Below the pieces are notes generated by a model. That model had not been told where the DNA came from. It saw nothing but the letters and a program-made list of their open reading frames with translations, and did not search any database. A stretch of DNA of 64,000 bases, taken from the NCBI GenBank assembly GCA_020746875.1, contig JAGTJL010000002.1:930001-994000 (forward strand), read 5' to 3'. Position 1 is the first letter of the stretch. Each line of letters opens with the position of its first letter. Shown piece by piece: positions 22,973 to 33,822 of this stretch. Made by a program: the position numbers and the translations under genes. This stretch comes from Rhexocercosporidium sp. MPI-PUGE-AT-0058 (Eukaryota; Ascomycota; Leotiomycetes; Helotiales).

Positions 22973-23579
22973 ATCTCCAGATTCTCGAATTGCGAGCTTT
23001 TTTCTTGGTTGTGAGACGTGAGACACCTCAGGTGAAGTGATGTTGGATCAAATCTCAGGCTATATACTGACCAGTACATGCATTAACGCTACAGTCAAGC
23101 ACTAGCTACAACCCCGCGTTGTCTTTGCTATGAGAGTATTTATGGCGGATAGGCCTGGTGCGAGTTCGTGGTGTGTGGTTGGAGATGCATCATGCATCCG
23201 CACTTCCGGGTTACTTTCTCACTTTCCTGCTAGCTGCATTAGCAGAAGTTTCGAAACGTGGGAGGGGTCCGGTACTTTCCAGGCTTTTCGAGCTAATGAG
23301 CTGCTGAGGGGCTAGGGGAGTGTTTAATACGTCGAAGTATATCATGTGCACTTGAGTAACACACAGCACTGTTTTACTCCTTGACGAATTCGTTCCTGTT
23401 ACCATTTGTGCTCTTATTCTCGTCTACGACCTTTGCTCTTCATACCGGCCACTAAAATGAGATATGGCAACTGCTCTGCTACTGCATGTATTGTATATTC
23501 TCACCCAAAATTACCCGATTTGCCAGCACGCCGAACCTTATTACGACACCAAAACTCTGTTGTATGTCAACCAACCCCA
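22973..23579. other. Intergenic between methyltransferase and desaturase relic
   Basis: Only short frames. Presumably the O-methyltransferase promoter. Confidence 0.5.
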
Positions 23580-25005
23580 CTAAACATTCTTCGTCAACAT
23601 CTGACTGCGCTTCCAAGCTTCGACTTCCTGACCGCCTCTCAAAACACTTATCCTCATCGTTGAGAGCAGATTATACGCTGCATTCAGATGGTTATAAACA
23701 CCGCCATTGAACATCGCCGTAGCATCCTTGCCAATGGCCGAAGTAATCGAAGCCTTCCCACCAGGATGATCCTTCACAAACCCCCCGACATCGTGAATGA
23801 CCCCTCCAATTGCCACCAATATCTCTCCCTCCCTCGCTCTCGTCACAAAGCCCTCCCAGTCAATCAGCGGCAGCTTCTCCAACGGCACGCCCCAATTCAA
23901 TTCAGCACGGTTCCGGTCAATCTTCTTCTGCAGCTGTTGCACGCGACCCTTCTCGATTTCATTTCCGGGGAAGGTCTTCAGGTTGCTGGCTAGACCGAGC
24001 TGTTTCCAGAGGTAGATGCACCACTTCGTTGGGCCGTATTGGTGCCATTGGATGGCGTTGCGGTAATCGGAGGGGAATTCGTGGTGGAAGTTGCGGTACC
24101 CTTCGCCGAGGGTGACAAGGGCTGTGATAACATGGTCACGGGGTGAGTTGCGGTCGTCGAAGGGCTGATCTCCTATCCCTATGGACCAATTCCATGTCAA
24201 TACTTGCATTGCTTGGGTTGCAGAGGCAAGAGGAGTTTAAACTTACAATGAGCGAGCGAGTTCACTCAGAATGTAGCTTGCTGAACGACCAAAAGTATCA
24301 GTATACCAGCATATATTAGACCTCCTTTTCAATCGCCCCAACCTAGCCCTGCGACGACACATGGGAACAGGGACGACATTGACAGCGCGATGGTGACAAA
24401 ATTCCGGTGCTGCCACATGACTACGGTATCATTGTTCAGGTCCGTTATATCTACACGTCCGATCCTCTGCGGGTCTTGCTTCAAAACCAATCCATTCCAT
24501 GTGGGAATACAAAAGGCCTTTCTGGACTGAATATGGATCTTTGAGGCTATCAGTGTATCGGTGGTGGGCGCGGTGATTTCGAGACTACCATCTATTGAGC
24601 TTGAATGGCACCTCCTCCAAGAAGGGTGAGGATTATCTGGATGGGGAGTGTGGCGGTATATGAGGTATGAGACCAGAGTCTATGATAGCCTATTCGTTTT
24701 GTCAGTACTCAACCTCCGATAAGCAACAGCCAGAAATTGCCATCAGATCTGTGAGGCTTACCAGCAGTAATCCCCAACCCAGTCACGAAATAATACGCAA
24801 ACGCCCAAATGGCAGTCTTCGTTAGCAGCGGCGTAGAAAAAGCTGGGTAGATCCCGAACAGCGGGATTCCTACCACGAAGACGGCATTGATCCATGCGAT
24901 ATGCTCGTACCAATTTGCCCATGTGAAAGGCTGGTTTCCGATGTGTGTCTTCTTGAGAGTGGAACTTGGTCTGAAGCGTGACGTTGAGGCTGTTGATGGA
25001 GCCAT
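23580..25005 (-). pseudogene. Delta-9 acyl-CoA desaturase with cytochrome b5, decayed
   Basis: Reverse-strand exons show the OLE1-type layout: N-terminus MAPSTASTSRF to GLGITAG (25005-24753), first His box [11 protein letters not shown] (about 24690), second box [12 protein letters not shown] (about 24575), third box [16 protein letters not shown] (about 24080), then a C-terminal cytochrome b5 with [13 protein letters not shown]. In intact enzymes the His boxes bind the di-iron centre in the ER membrane. Here stops occur at 24585-24587 (Trp to TAG in RW*SRN), 24329-24331 (Trp to TGA in GD*KGG) and 24266-24268 (in F*VNSLAH), and at least one frameshift separates the first and second boxes. Splice sites remain recognisable. 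It is clearly non-functional; G:C to A:T changes suggest RIP of a duplicated housekeeping gene. Confidence 0.9.
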
Positions 25006-26054
25006 AATCAAATCGTTGTGATCAAAACAAAAGGATCCACGTTATGCCAGCGAGAGAGAAAATCAAAATGACTGCGATTGCAAATGGAAGTAGATGTAAA
25101 GAAATGAAATGGAGACAGCCGAATCACTTACACTTCTGGGAGACGAAGTTCTGTCTCATATACTCACCTGAAAACCCATCACGACTCCTTTGTCCGAAAT
25201 GACGTTGAATTTTGTTGGGAGTTCAAACGCGACGCTTCTTCCAGGCTGCTTCTGTAGGGATGGGGATATATGGGGTCATTCGTCACGCTTTGAGACATGG
25301 GTCGATTACGCCGCCTCGGCTGATGTCCTTCGTGGGAAAACAGTTCACAAATTGACCCATGAATGAGGTTACCATGTGACGCCTCGGTTCATCTTATTTC
25401 AGGATGGTGATTTTTTAGGGTATTACGGAAAATAGAACTGGGAAGTGTCTCTCTTGAGAAATTTTCCAATGTTGAGTTGGGATGTCGGAAACGTGGAAAT
25501 GTGGATGGATGTTCAGCTGAACGAGAACGTGTGACAGGGTAAATTGCAAAAGTAGATAGCCCAACAAGTTGCTAAGGGAGATATGTAAAGAACTCAGTAT
25601 GCTAGTCGCCCGATTGAGGTTGAAACGGATGACCTAGTTTAGTAAAAGTTAGACCCTGGACGTGATGTTTTCGGGTGAGAGGGTATTCGGCTAGTTCGGT
25701 CGCTAAATGCATGCTGCTCGAGCGTGAAGATGAGCAAGCCGCTTTACCACGGTTAAACATTTGCGCAACTTCCCAGTTAGAGGGAATATTTGAATGCAAG
25801 TGACACTCTTTGTAATTAGCAATTTGTTTAGCTCGCAGCCGCATAAGGCCAGAGGTTTGTCATTTTTATATACAATGGCCTGAATGTAAGCCGGAAAGGA
25901 CTCATCCCATATTCCGGCCTCCTGTCTCTCTCTATATCCCACATTTAAACACCCTGACGATTGGCATTCGATCTCTAGATAGATCATCTTTATTGCGAAA
26001 AGTAAAGAAACTGGTCTATTAGTAGCATTAGACGCAAGCAGCTATATATTGCAA
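25006..26054. other. Intergenic, nothing recognised
   Basis: A 94-codon minus frame (25703-25987) shows no family resemblance. Otherwise AT-rich, non-coding-looking sequence downstream of the rhamnosidase gene. Confidence 0.45.
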
Positions 26055-28766
26055 TTATGAATCTACCTTATATTCAAATAAATAGCTTCCAGATCCTAGA
26101 GTTTCAACCTTGGGGCCTGCCAACACCACCTCAGCTATGGCACATGGCGGAATCACAACCTCAAGCCTCACTGTTCCTGCCTCTTTATCCAAACTCCAGG
26201 CACACTTCGCGAAGCCCAATGGCGTCTCTAAAGAAGCCTCAGCGTGCGTTAATCCGCCCTCAACCAAAGGCTCTACCCTGATCTTCCTGTAGCCTGGCTC
26301 GACTGACTTCAAACCCGCCACGCTCTCCTGCAACCATTGTGCCACAGTGCCAAACGCATAGTGATTATGCGACATCTTCGCGTTGCCTTTGCCGTCATAT
26401 CCTTCCCAGGTCTCCCAGAGAGTCGTTGCGTCCTTTTGGACAGGATACAGCCACGATGGCACCGTGTCTTGCATCAGGAGACGGTATGCGATGTCTGCCC
26501 TGCCGTATTCGGCAAGTACAGGGAGCAGCAACCCGGTGCTCATAAAGCCAGTTTTCAGATGGTAGCCGGCTTGCGCTATGAGTTCTACGAGGCGCCCTAA
26601 AGCTGCTGGTTTTTGCTCTGGCTCAATGAGGTTGAAGGCGATGGCGCGGACGTAATCGTCTTGGTAGTCTCCTGCGACGCGGGCACCCCGTCGTCGGACA
26701 AAAGCAGTGCGCCACGCTTCAGATGTTCTTTTCGAGAGTGCGAGATAATGTTCTGCGTCCTCCTGTTTGCCAAGGATATTGGCGATGTTGGAGAGCAGAC
26801 GAGCCGAGTGGGCCAAGTAAGCGGTAGAAACAGCGGCGCTAGGGAACAAGACGTCTTTGATTATTGTGAGAATCCCGCTTCCAGCCCGAAGCCATTCACC
26901 ATAGCTGAAGCCAGTATCCAAGATGTACCGCTCGAGGTCGCCACATCCAGCACCGAATTTGGTGAAGAGCCATCTTCTCCAGCTCATCTTCTCTCGTGCT
27001 CGACGTGCCAAGCTATTCACCCACCTCTTCATGCTGTCGTACTGTCGCGAGAGGACTACTTCGTCATTGTAGTGCCGATACAGAGCCCAAGGCACCATTG
27101 TAGAAGCATCGCCCCATCCAGTTGATCCCGAGAACATCCTCGTCATGAACGATAGCTGGCTACTGAACTGTGATGCACCGCTGGGGATGTATGATGGGAT
27201 GGTACCGTCGGCATGTTGCTCCGCAGCCAGGCAACGCAAGTACCGACGCAGGAAAGTCTGACTGTCGAATAGCAAGGTCGCAGTAGAAGAAAATACTTGA
27301 ATATCTCCAGTCCAACCTATTCGCTCTCGAGTCGGACAGTCAGTTGGTGTATCGGTGAAATTGCTGCGGGCACTCCAAACAATGTTCTGATAGAGCTTGT
27401 TAAGGCGGGCGTCTGAGCAGGTGAAAAATCCTACGATTGGGATGTTGGAAGCCAGGACGACTCCTTGGACGTCAGAGGGACTAAGTTCGTAGTCCAAGCC
27501 TTGAACTTCAGCGTAGCGAAATCCATGGATGGTGAACCAAGGCTGAAATTCGGCTGCTTGGTCTCCAAGGGTTACGACGTCCCGTTGTACGATATGCGGA
27601 ATTATGGGAAGCTTCAAGTAATCGACATCAAGCTCTCCGTCGCTGGACAGGACTTCGCTATATGTTATGGCGATTTTGGAACCCGCCCGGCCATGGAGCT
27701 TGATTGCCATGATTCCGGCAAAGTTTTGACCGAAGTCGACTAGTTGTGCCCCTGACGGTGCACGAAGTACGGCCTTGGGTGGCAAGCGCATCACTTCTTC
27801 GACGCGTTCGACTTCTTCTGCGATGAGCTTCTTCGTCAAAACTAGGACCTTTTCGGCAAGATTAGAAGATAGAGCATCGCACTTCCCCAGCCATTCGTCA
27901 GAGATTCGAAAGTCGGTATGTTCGCCCCATACGGGGTCTGATCGAACGATGGAACCCTTTAGAGATCTCCATGTCTCGTCTGTACAGAATGTAACAGTTT
28001 TTCCATGATCTGTATTCACCTCGAGCTGTAAAAGTGCAGAAAGCCGATCTCCGTATCGACAGCGCCCTTCGGTGACGCCTATCTGCCCTCTGAACCGCCC
28101 ATCCGCAACAACGACACTGATCACATTCACGCCAGTCTTCATATACTTCGCAATATCGTAAGTCTGGTATTCAGTGAACTGATCAAAAGGCGTCCAGCGT
28201 GGCACCAACGCCGTACCAGTGACATTGTTTTGATTGATGAAAAGCTTGTACCATCCACAAGCCGTTACGTAGGCTCGTCCGCGGACTGGTTCTCGCGCAA
28301 GCTGCAAGCTGCTGGAGAGGTATATGACTCTACCATCTTTTGCCGAACGCCCAGTTGTTGTCATCGCAGGAGCGCTAATCCAGGACGCTTTCCAGTCCGA
28401 TGGCAGCAGCAACCCTGTTTCGAACCATGCTTGCTCGGCCGTGTCCCAAGTGTCGTCGCTAGGCTCATCGAATTGGTCCCATATGCGGAGGCGCCAATAA
28501 TACCGAGTGCGGCTTTTCACGCTGTTTCCCGCATAGATGGCGGTAAGTGATGGATTTTTGCTTGTAGCCGACTTTCTGCTGTCCCAAACGATATTTTCGG
28601 AGTTGAAGGATGGAGATGTGGAAACTTGAAGTTCGTAGGAGGACTGGGTGACATTACAAATGCCTTGCTTAGCTACCAGCTGCCAACTGAATTCCACGGG
28701 GAACGCATCGATCCCAAGCGGACGTGAAAGTCTGTTGGTGCGCAAACTGTACGGTCGTGCAGTCAT
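26055..28766 (-). CDS. Alpha-L-rhamnosidase, GH78
   Basis: Intronless, 903 residues from the ATG at 28766 (MTARPYSLRTNRLSRPLGID). The frame extends nine codons further up but without an ATG. Layout follows GH78: N-terminal beta domains (WSWQL-type start, YYWRLRIWDQ, then RGRAYVTACGWYKLFIN around 160-180), concanavalin-like domain with VDFGQNFAGIMAI (about 343-355), the (alpha/alpha)6 barrel with DCPTRERIGWTGD at about 476-488 carrying acidic catalytic residues, a later WETWEGYDGKG block with another conserved Glu, and a C-terminal beta sandwich. No signal peptide, so it probably acts inside the cell on rhamnosylated plant compounds such as flavonoid glycosides after uptake. The OPT transporter is too distant to link. 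Confidence 0.95.
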   Translation of the reverse strand: MTARPYSLRTNRLSRPLGIDAFPVEFSWQLVAKQGICNVTQSSYELQVSTSPSFNSENIVWDSRKSATSKNPSLTAIYAGNSVKSRTRYYWRLRIWDQFDEPSDDTWDTAEQAWFETGLLLPSDWKASWISAPAMTTTGRSAKDGRVIYLSSSLQLAREPVRGRAYVTACGWYKLFINQNNVTGTALVPRWTPFDQFTEYQTYDIAKYMKTGVNVISVVVADGRFRGQIGVTEGRCRYGDRLSALLQLEVNTDHGKTVTFCTDETWRSLKGSIVRSDPVWGEHTDFRISDEWLGKCDALSSNLAEKVLVLTKKLIAEEVERVEEVMRLPPKAVLRAPSGAQLVDFGQNFAGIMAIKLHGRAGSKIAITYSEVLSSDGELDVDYLKLPIIPHIVQRDVVTLGDQAAEFQPWFTIHGFRYAEVQGLDYELSPSDVQGVVLASNIPIVGFFTCSDARLNKLYQNIVWSARSNFTDTPTDCPTRERIGWTGDIQVFSSTATLLFDSQTFLRRYLRCLAAEQHADGTIPSYIPSGASQFSSQLSFMTRMFSGSTGWGDASTMVPWALYRHYNDEVVLSRQYDSMKRWVNSLARRAREKMSWRRWLFTKFGAGCGDLERYILDTGFSYGEWLRAGSGILTIIKDVLFPSAAVSTAYLAHSARLLSNIANILGKQEDAEHYLALSKRTSEAWRTAFVRRRGARVAGDYQDDYVRAIAFNLIEPEQKPAALGRLVELIAQAGYHLKTGFMSTGLLLPVLAEYGRADIAYRLLMQDTVPSWLYPVQKDATTLWETWEGYDGKGNAKMSHNHYAFGTVAQWLQESVAGLKSVEPGYRKIRVEPLVEGGLTHAEASLETPLGFAKCAWSLDKEAGTVRLEVVIPPCAIAEVVLAGPKVETLGSGSYLFEYKVDS

Positions 28767-29091
28767 GGAGGAAAGGCGGCAAGGGAAGACCACATGTGCG
28801 GATTGACGAAGTAAATGGTCATGAATCTCAATCTTGGAGTAAAGCTTTTATATTTATATATACCGAGCTTGCCTATTATTTGGTCTTGAATGTTGCTGCG
28901 ACGGCCGTTCCCCTTGATGCTAACGTCGCCGACGTGTTCCCCGCTATAACTCGTAAATAAGCTTCGACTCGGAAATTTTCTTCCGATTGGAGATTTCTCG
29001 CTCTTCCTCCATGCTGCAACATTCTTCAATTGCGCCCACGGAGCAAGCGCTTTCCGGTCCCGGGCACAGCTGTCCTCCGTCCCCGAAACCA

Positions 29092-29151
29092 GGGCTCGGC
29101 ATGGATGGAGGTACTCCACATTTGTTGGACACCTCCATCCGTGCCGAGCCC
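29092..29151. repeat. Long inverted repeat / hairpin
   Basis: Arms 29092-29112 (gggctcggcatggatggaggt) and 29131-29151 pair over 21 positions with one G-T mismatch, around an 18-base loop. GC-rich and stable on paper. It lies between the rhamnosidase gene and LINE-like sequence, outside any gene I recognise. Confidence 0.85.
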
Positions 29152-29304
29152 TGCCCGAAACGCCGCAAGCTACAGTATCACCGACAGCGGCCACTGCTGC
29201 CTGCTGATTTGTCGGTTGCATGAGCCGCCATAGTTAGTTTAGCGCTGAAAAGGGCATGACCGTGGACCACGCAGCGCCACCGCGTGGGCCTAGGTTCACC
29301 GGTA

Positions 29305-29736
29305 ATGTCCTCAAAGACTGGCACTTGCCCAACGACCGGTACTTGCCCAAAGGCCGGTAATTGTCTACAAACTGGTACCCAAGACTGCCAGCCAGTCGAG
29401 TCCCAGTCTTCCCACGAGCTACTGCTTCGCTATAGAGTTCGACTTGCCCGTTTGACGGGTGATCAGCCTTCTCATTCCAAGGAGTTACCTAGTTCTCAAG
29501 AGTGGCAAGAAGACATGGTCGCAGTCCGAGGTAAATCCCGGGAGCTAGCCCGCGCACTTTGCGGCTCCGTTGAAGCACTTATCGGCAGGGCTAAAGGCGT
29601 GGCAGTTATGCACATCCACATTGAAGCACAGAAAAACGACCCACAAAAATTCGTCAAGGTGGTTTTCGAACAGCTCCATGGTTCCTTCTTGAGCCGCTGG
29701 AGCATTGACTCGGCAACTCTTCTTAAACGACGATAA
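29305..29736 (+). CDS. Hypothetical ORF with six-residue repeats
   Basis: Open from the ATG at 29305 to the stop at 29734-29736. It begins with four imperfect 18-bp repeats (about 29318-29390) that encode TGTCPT/TGTCPK/AGNCLQ/TGTQDC units. The middle includes GKSRELARALCGSVEALIG and QKFVKVVFEQLHG. The family is not recognised. It could be the degraded first frame of the LINE that follows at 30.1 kb. Confidence 0.3.
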   Translation: MSSKTGTCPTTGTCPKAGNCLQTGTQDCQPVESQSSHELLLRYRVRLARLTGDQPSHSKELPSSQEWQEDMVAVRGKSRELARALCGSVEALIGRAKGVAVMHIHIEAQKNDPQKFVKVVFEQLHGSFLSRWSIDSATLLKRR

Positions 29737-30092
29737 CGACTTGTAGAGGCACTTATTCAGATGGTCCTCGTCATCTAGATAGTTGCATCATCCACATAAT
29801 ATCCAGCCTTCAAATGAGGGGTGTGGGGTGGTCTCAACCATCAATAATAAGAGGGGGATGATCCGGGCCCATTGCAGGCGCACTTCCTTTACCCTTCACC
29901 AATCTGCGGATACTGTGCCCGCCATAAGCTCTGGGTTGATTTTCTAGGGAACTAATTTTATCTCTCTTTAGTCTACCTCAAGAAAAATAAGACAAGAGGT
30001 ACCGGCAGGTATTAAATGCGGGGCAAAACATGATTTATTAAGTTTCCAAATTGACACTGATTTCGACGTCTGTGTTTACTTTCTAACACATC
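29737..30092. other. Intergenic, nothing recognised
   Basis: No frame of note; possibly internal LINE sequence. Confidence 0.35.
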
Positions 30093-30780
30093 TTGTTTTC
30101 GCAATCGGCAGCGTCCTCGTCACATTTATCTTTCTCAACCATAGGATCAATGTGGTTAATCATGATACAGGCCATCATCGCTGACGCCAACACTACCACC
30201 AGGCAGACAGAACTCCAGGAGCAAGTCCCCAACGAAAGGAAGAGCCCCAAAAGGGTCCACTTGGGAAACGGGCTCGACAACATGCAAGATGAGAACGAGG
30301 ACGCAATCATGGTCGAGGACAGCCAGAGACCGCGGAGGCTACACGTGCCTTCAAGACGAGCACTGGAGTCAATCACAACGAACTCACTACTCAGTTCCCA
30401 ATGGAGTACAGATGAACCATGAACTACAGCGAAGAAGGCATAAAGATCCTACAGTACAACGTCATGAAGTCGAGGGACGTAGTTATGGCAACACTGTTAC
30501 GCGACTCAAGGATCCGGGAGTACGATATTCTAGCGCTCCAGGAACCATGGAGGAACCCCTTTATCTCGACAACCCTCAACCCAATCACTCACTCTTTTCA
30601 CCTTTCCTTCCCCAACGATAGCAGCTGCCTCTGTTTTGTGGCCACGGTGGCCACAACTCCAACCGATTGTGACTCAATCTTAGCTCTGCAGATACTCAAA
30701 AGAGTACTGGAGGTTCGTAGGATGCACCGCGTACAGGTGTTGAGTCGTCGCATCCCTTCTGGTCACCATTACTGAACGTC
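30093..30780 (+). mobile_element. Non-LTR retrotransposon (Tad-like) fragment: endonuclease start
   Basis: The frame ending at 30420-30422 contains SQRPRRLHVPSRRALE and stops right where the next begins, the usual ORF1/ORF2 junction. The frame from 30419 reads IKILQYNVMKSRDVVMATLL, YDILALQEPWRNPF and HLSFPNDSSCLCF. This is the N-terminus of the apurinic-type endonuclease of LINE ORF2 (QYNxxxS...DILALQEPW). It breaks off at about 30770, before the reverse transcriptase. A 5'-internal fragment only. Confidence 0.75.
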
Positions 30781-32592
30781 GGAATAAGCTTTCTATAAAG
30801 TTAATTGAAGTATTGGAATGCTCACGATCATGGTATTAGGTGGAACGGTTTGACTTAGAGGATGTGGCGGAGCAGTCAAAGGAATACGTGGGTGGAAAGG
30901 AGGAGGAGCAAGAGGGGAGGTCATGTGGAGGAGTGTAGCTCTATTGTGCTGTATTACGGCTATACGTATTCTATAGGAGTTATTTTACGGCCCTGCTATC
31001 GAGTTCGTAATGAATCCATAATTCTTTCAACAACAAAAAAAGCCATGGCGGTTTTCTTGTATTCTTGTGGACAATAAAGGTTGAACACGCGACCCCCAGC
31101 TACTCAGTGGCAGTTCGCACCACGGAGTTTTCCAGCTTAGAAAACTTGGCACTAAGAGAATCAGGCCATCCTACCACGTAACTCGATTTGCCGAGTTCAG
31201 CTCAACGCTGTTGTGGAAGAAGGAAAATCAATACATCCATTTTGGATGCTAGCACAATGCAAGCCAAGGCGCCAAAAAGACAAGCTTACTTATTTTTCCC
31301 CTTGTTTCTTTCTCTTAACATCCCAGCTGAAAAGATTCAATAGCGTCCTCGACCCCGCATCAAGAACGCAGATGCTAGTGTCTGCAGTAGGGCCACGTCT
31401 CGACCGGTCAAGTTGGGAGTTGGTTCGCTTGACGAGATGTGCCTACAGGATGTGCTGGCGGGAGGATCTTTACATCGACTTATCCCTGGGCGCATCGCTC
31501 TTCGTTTCGCTTGAGGCTGAAAAGATAAGCCTCTGAATGTCACAGGTGATCTACGAATGGTATTGTTTCATAAGCAAAGCTGGACTTGTGGATCACATGA
31601 ACGCGTTGTCATTGTTAGGACAGGGAACAATTAAGCTACTTTGAGTTATCTACCAGTCCAAGTCTGAGGAGGAATTCTATTGATCTTCGTTCACTCCACG
31701 TTTTCCAAATCCGGCCGTTTTCGGACGCGGTGGGCCGCTTGGGTACTAATTAATATAGCGCCCAGTGGACAAAGAAGGTGCCAAGTATGCAAGTCTACTG
31801 CATGGAGGTCCTCCATACAGCAGTTAGGTCTTGTAGCGATAACATTGCTAAGATTATATGTGAGCCCGTGCTTGACTATTACCGTGGTATGGAAAGTTTA
31901 GTAGAGCTCCCTGCTAACACTTGAACAAGGTACAATACTTCGCTGCTGTACCTCTGTAAGGTGGACGGAATATTGGCATGCGTGCAAGCACGATATACTG
32001 GGCTTTTCTGATCGTAATTCGCTGTGTGAAATTTAGAAAAGTCTCAAGTAGTACTTTTGTCTTCGCCACTCCCAATGATCTCCTGAACCTACGTCCACGA
32101 CTGGTGCTGTTGGTTCGCTGGACACCAGTGACTCCAAAGTGTGAAAATTTAGAGAATGATCAGCTACGCCATTTTCTTCAAGCAAAGGCTTGAGGAGCAC
32201 ATGGGGCGCCTAGGCCTTCAATGGCTTGCTCCTCATGGAGGCTTCGATAGGCGAGGGCAGGCTAATATGGCATTTGTATGACAATTTAATTCACTTTACA
32301 AAAAAGCAAAGATTAATGGGAATTATGTATTTGTCTCGAAGCTTGAAGCATGATTAACTTATGCGTTCGCAAACTTTCTTTGCCAATGATCCAATGCAGT
32401 TGGTCCAAGGGTGTTACCACTGTCAATAATGCTTCACTTTAGCCTCATGCAGACATCAAAGTGCTCAGGCCTCGAACGCCGAAAACCTCCTGCCACCACT
32501 CAATTATCAGGCGCCATCAGGCTGGAAGAACAAAGAGTTCGGTGAAGGTACGCCCAATATCTAGAAAGAGGATGAGGGGCGAAATTTGAGGG
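30781..32592. other. Gene-poor stretch
   Basis: One frame of 107 codons at 31213-31536 has no recognised family. The sequence is otherwise AT-rich with short frames on both strands. Confidence 0.45.
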
Positions 32593-32600
32593 TTTATAAG
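32593..32600 (+). promoter_or_regulatory. TATA-like element
   Basis: tttataag sits about 95 bases before the ATG of the secreted-protein gene, a usual spacing for a TATA box with a short leader. The Cys-rich (48189) and WSC (35454) genes have similar elements at similar distance. Confidence 0.4.
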
Positions 32601-32692
32601 AGGTAGAGACATCGCCCAGTCTTTTTCTGCTTCACTAACACATAGGCACATCAACAGAATATTCTCTGTACCGAAAAGCATTCAGCGCGAAA

Positions 32693-33822
32693 ATGGTTCT
32701 TCAACTCCTGCACAACGTGCTCATCGCAGCCGCAATCCTCACTCCTACGGCGGTGCAAGCCTCACCATTCTACAATGTCGACACTCGGGACATATTGAGT
32801 CTCCAGGCTCGAGACGTGTTCGTGGCAACAACGTGCGATCCCCTTGTCTATGGTGCAACAGCAATACCGATGGGTGGGACCTGTGTCGGCATCTCTGATG
32901 GCACTCTAACTATCAACTACACTGTAAACTCGGGCTGGGCTATTAACAAGGTTCATGCCCTAGTGAGCACGACCGTACCGACTCTAGCTATCCCTGGCCA
33001 ATTCCCACATGCAAGCGACAAAGGGACACCACCGGCTTGCACTGTGGCTGGAAACAATCTTACCGCTACATGCACCATCCCTCTACCCAGTTCATTGAGA
33101 GGCTGTGACAGGACGCTCTACATTGTTACACACGCTGATGTGACCTCAACGACCGTTGGGGGACAGACGGCGTGGGGAGCAGGGAAGTGCTATGACACCA
33201 AAGGCAACTGTGCCAAGTATTGGTCGTTCAAAGAGCAATGCGCCTGTCCCTTGGAGATTGATTTCTTCCCAATCACATACACCGTATGTTCAAAGGCCCT
33301 TTTGTGCAACAGCGCAGCATGCTGATGAGTTATATAGACCACATCTGTCACCACAATCGTAGGAGAATCTACCAGCTCATATTTGATATCGACAACGGTG
33401 CGTGAAGCTTTTCCAGAAGATTATGTAATTCGATGCACGTCAGCTAAATACTCTACAGGTGGAATATGAGACCAGTTCTACGAGCACATATGAAACCTCT
33501 ACAATCGTACGTTCCAGCCCCCCCTTCTTGAAATTTGTTGGAAGATACGGACTCAGCTGAAACATTGAAGGTGACATATCTCACCAGCACCACAAGCGAA
33601 TACTCCACCATTGTACGTTCACTCTCTTACTTTCGTTTGCAAGAAACTCGTAAGCTGACTATGTGCTCCTCACAGGGATCATCCACCTCGACGATAATAT
33701 CGTCATCAATCTTTCCAGTTACCGCCACCTTCCCCCCTACAACCACCACTATTACATGCTCCAACCCCTCTGCTACAACTATTACGACGACCGTTGTAAC
33801 GACACTACCAACCACAGTGTGA
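32693..33822 (+). CDS. Secreted Cys-containing protein with Ser/Thr repeat exons
   Basis: Exons 32693-33283, 33338-33397, 33459-33506, 33571-33612 and 33676-33822 all meet in phase 0, giving 295 residues. A signal peptide (LLHNVLIAAAILTPTAVQA) precedes a Cys-containing globular domain with GWAINKVHALVST, IPGQFPHAS and YIVTHADV. The same domain, much diverged, ends the WSC protein at 35454. Four short exons then encode Ser/Thr-rich stretches (TSTTSEYSTI, TYETSTI) like the O-glycosylated stalks of cell-wall proteins. The three middle ones are 60, 48 and 42 nt and look like copies of each other, as if one exon-plus-intron unit had multiplied. No GPI signal is obvious. It probably acts at the cell surface or outside. 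Confidence 0.8.
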
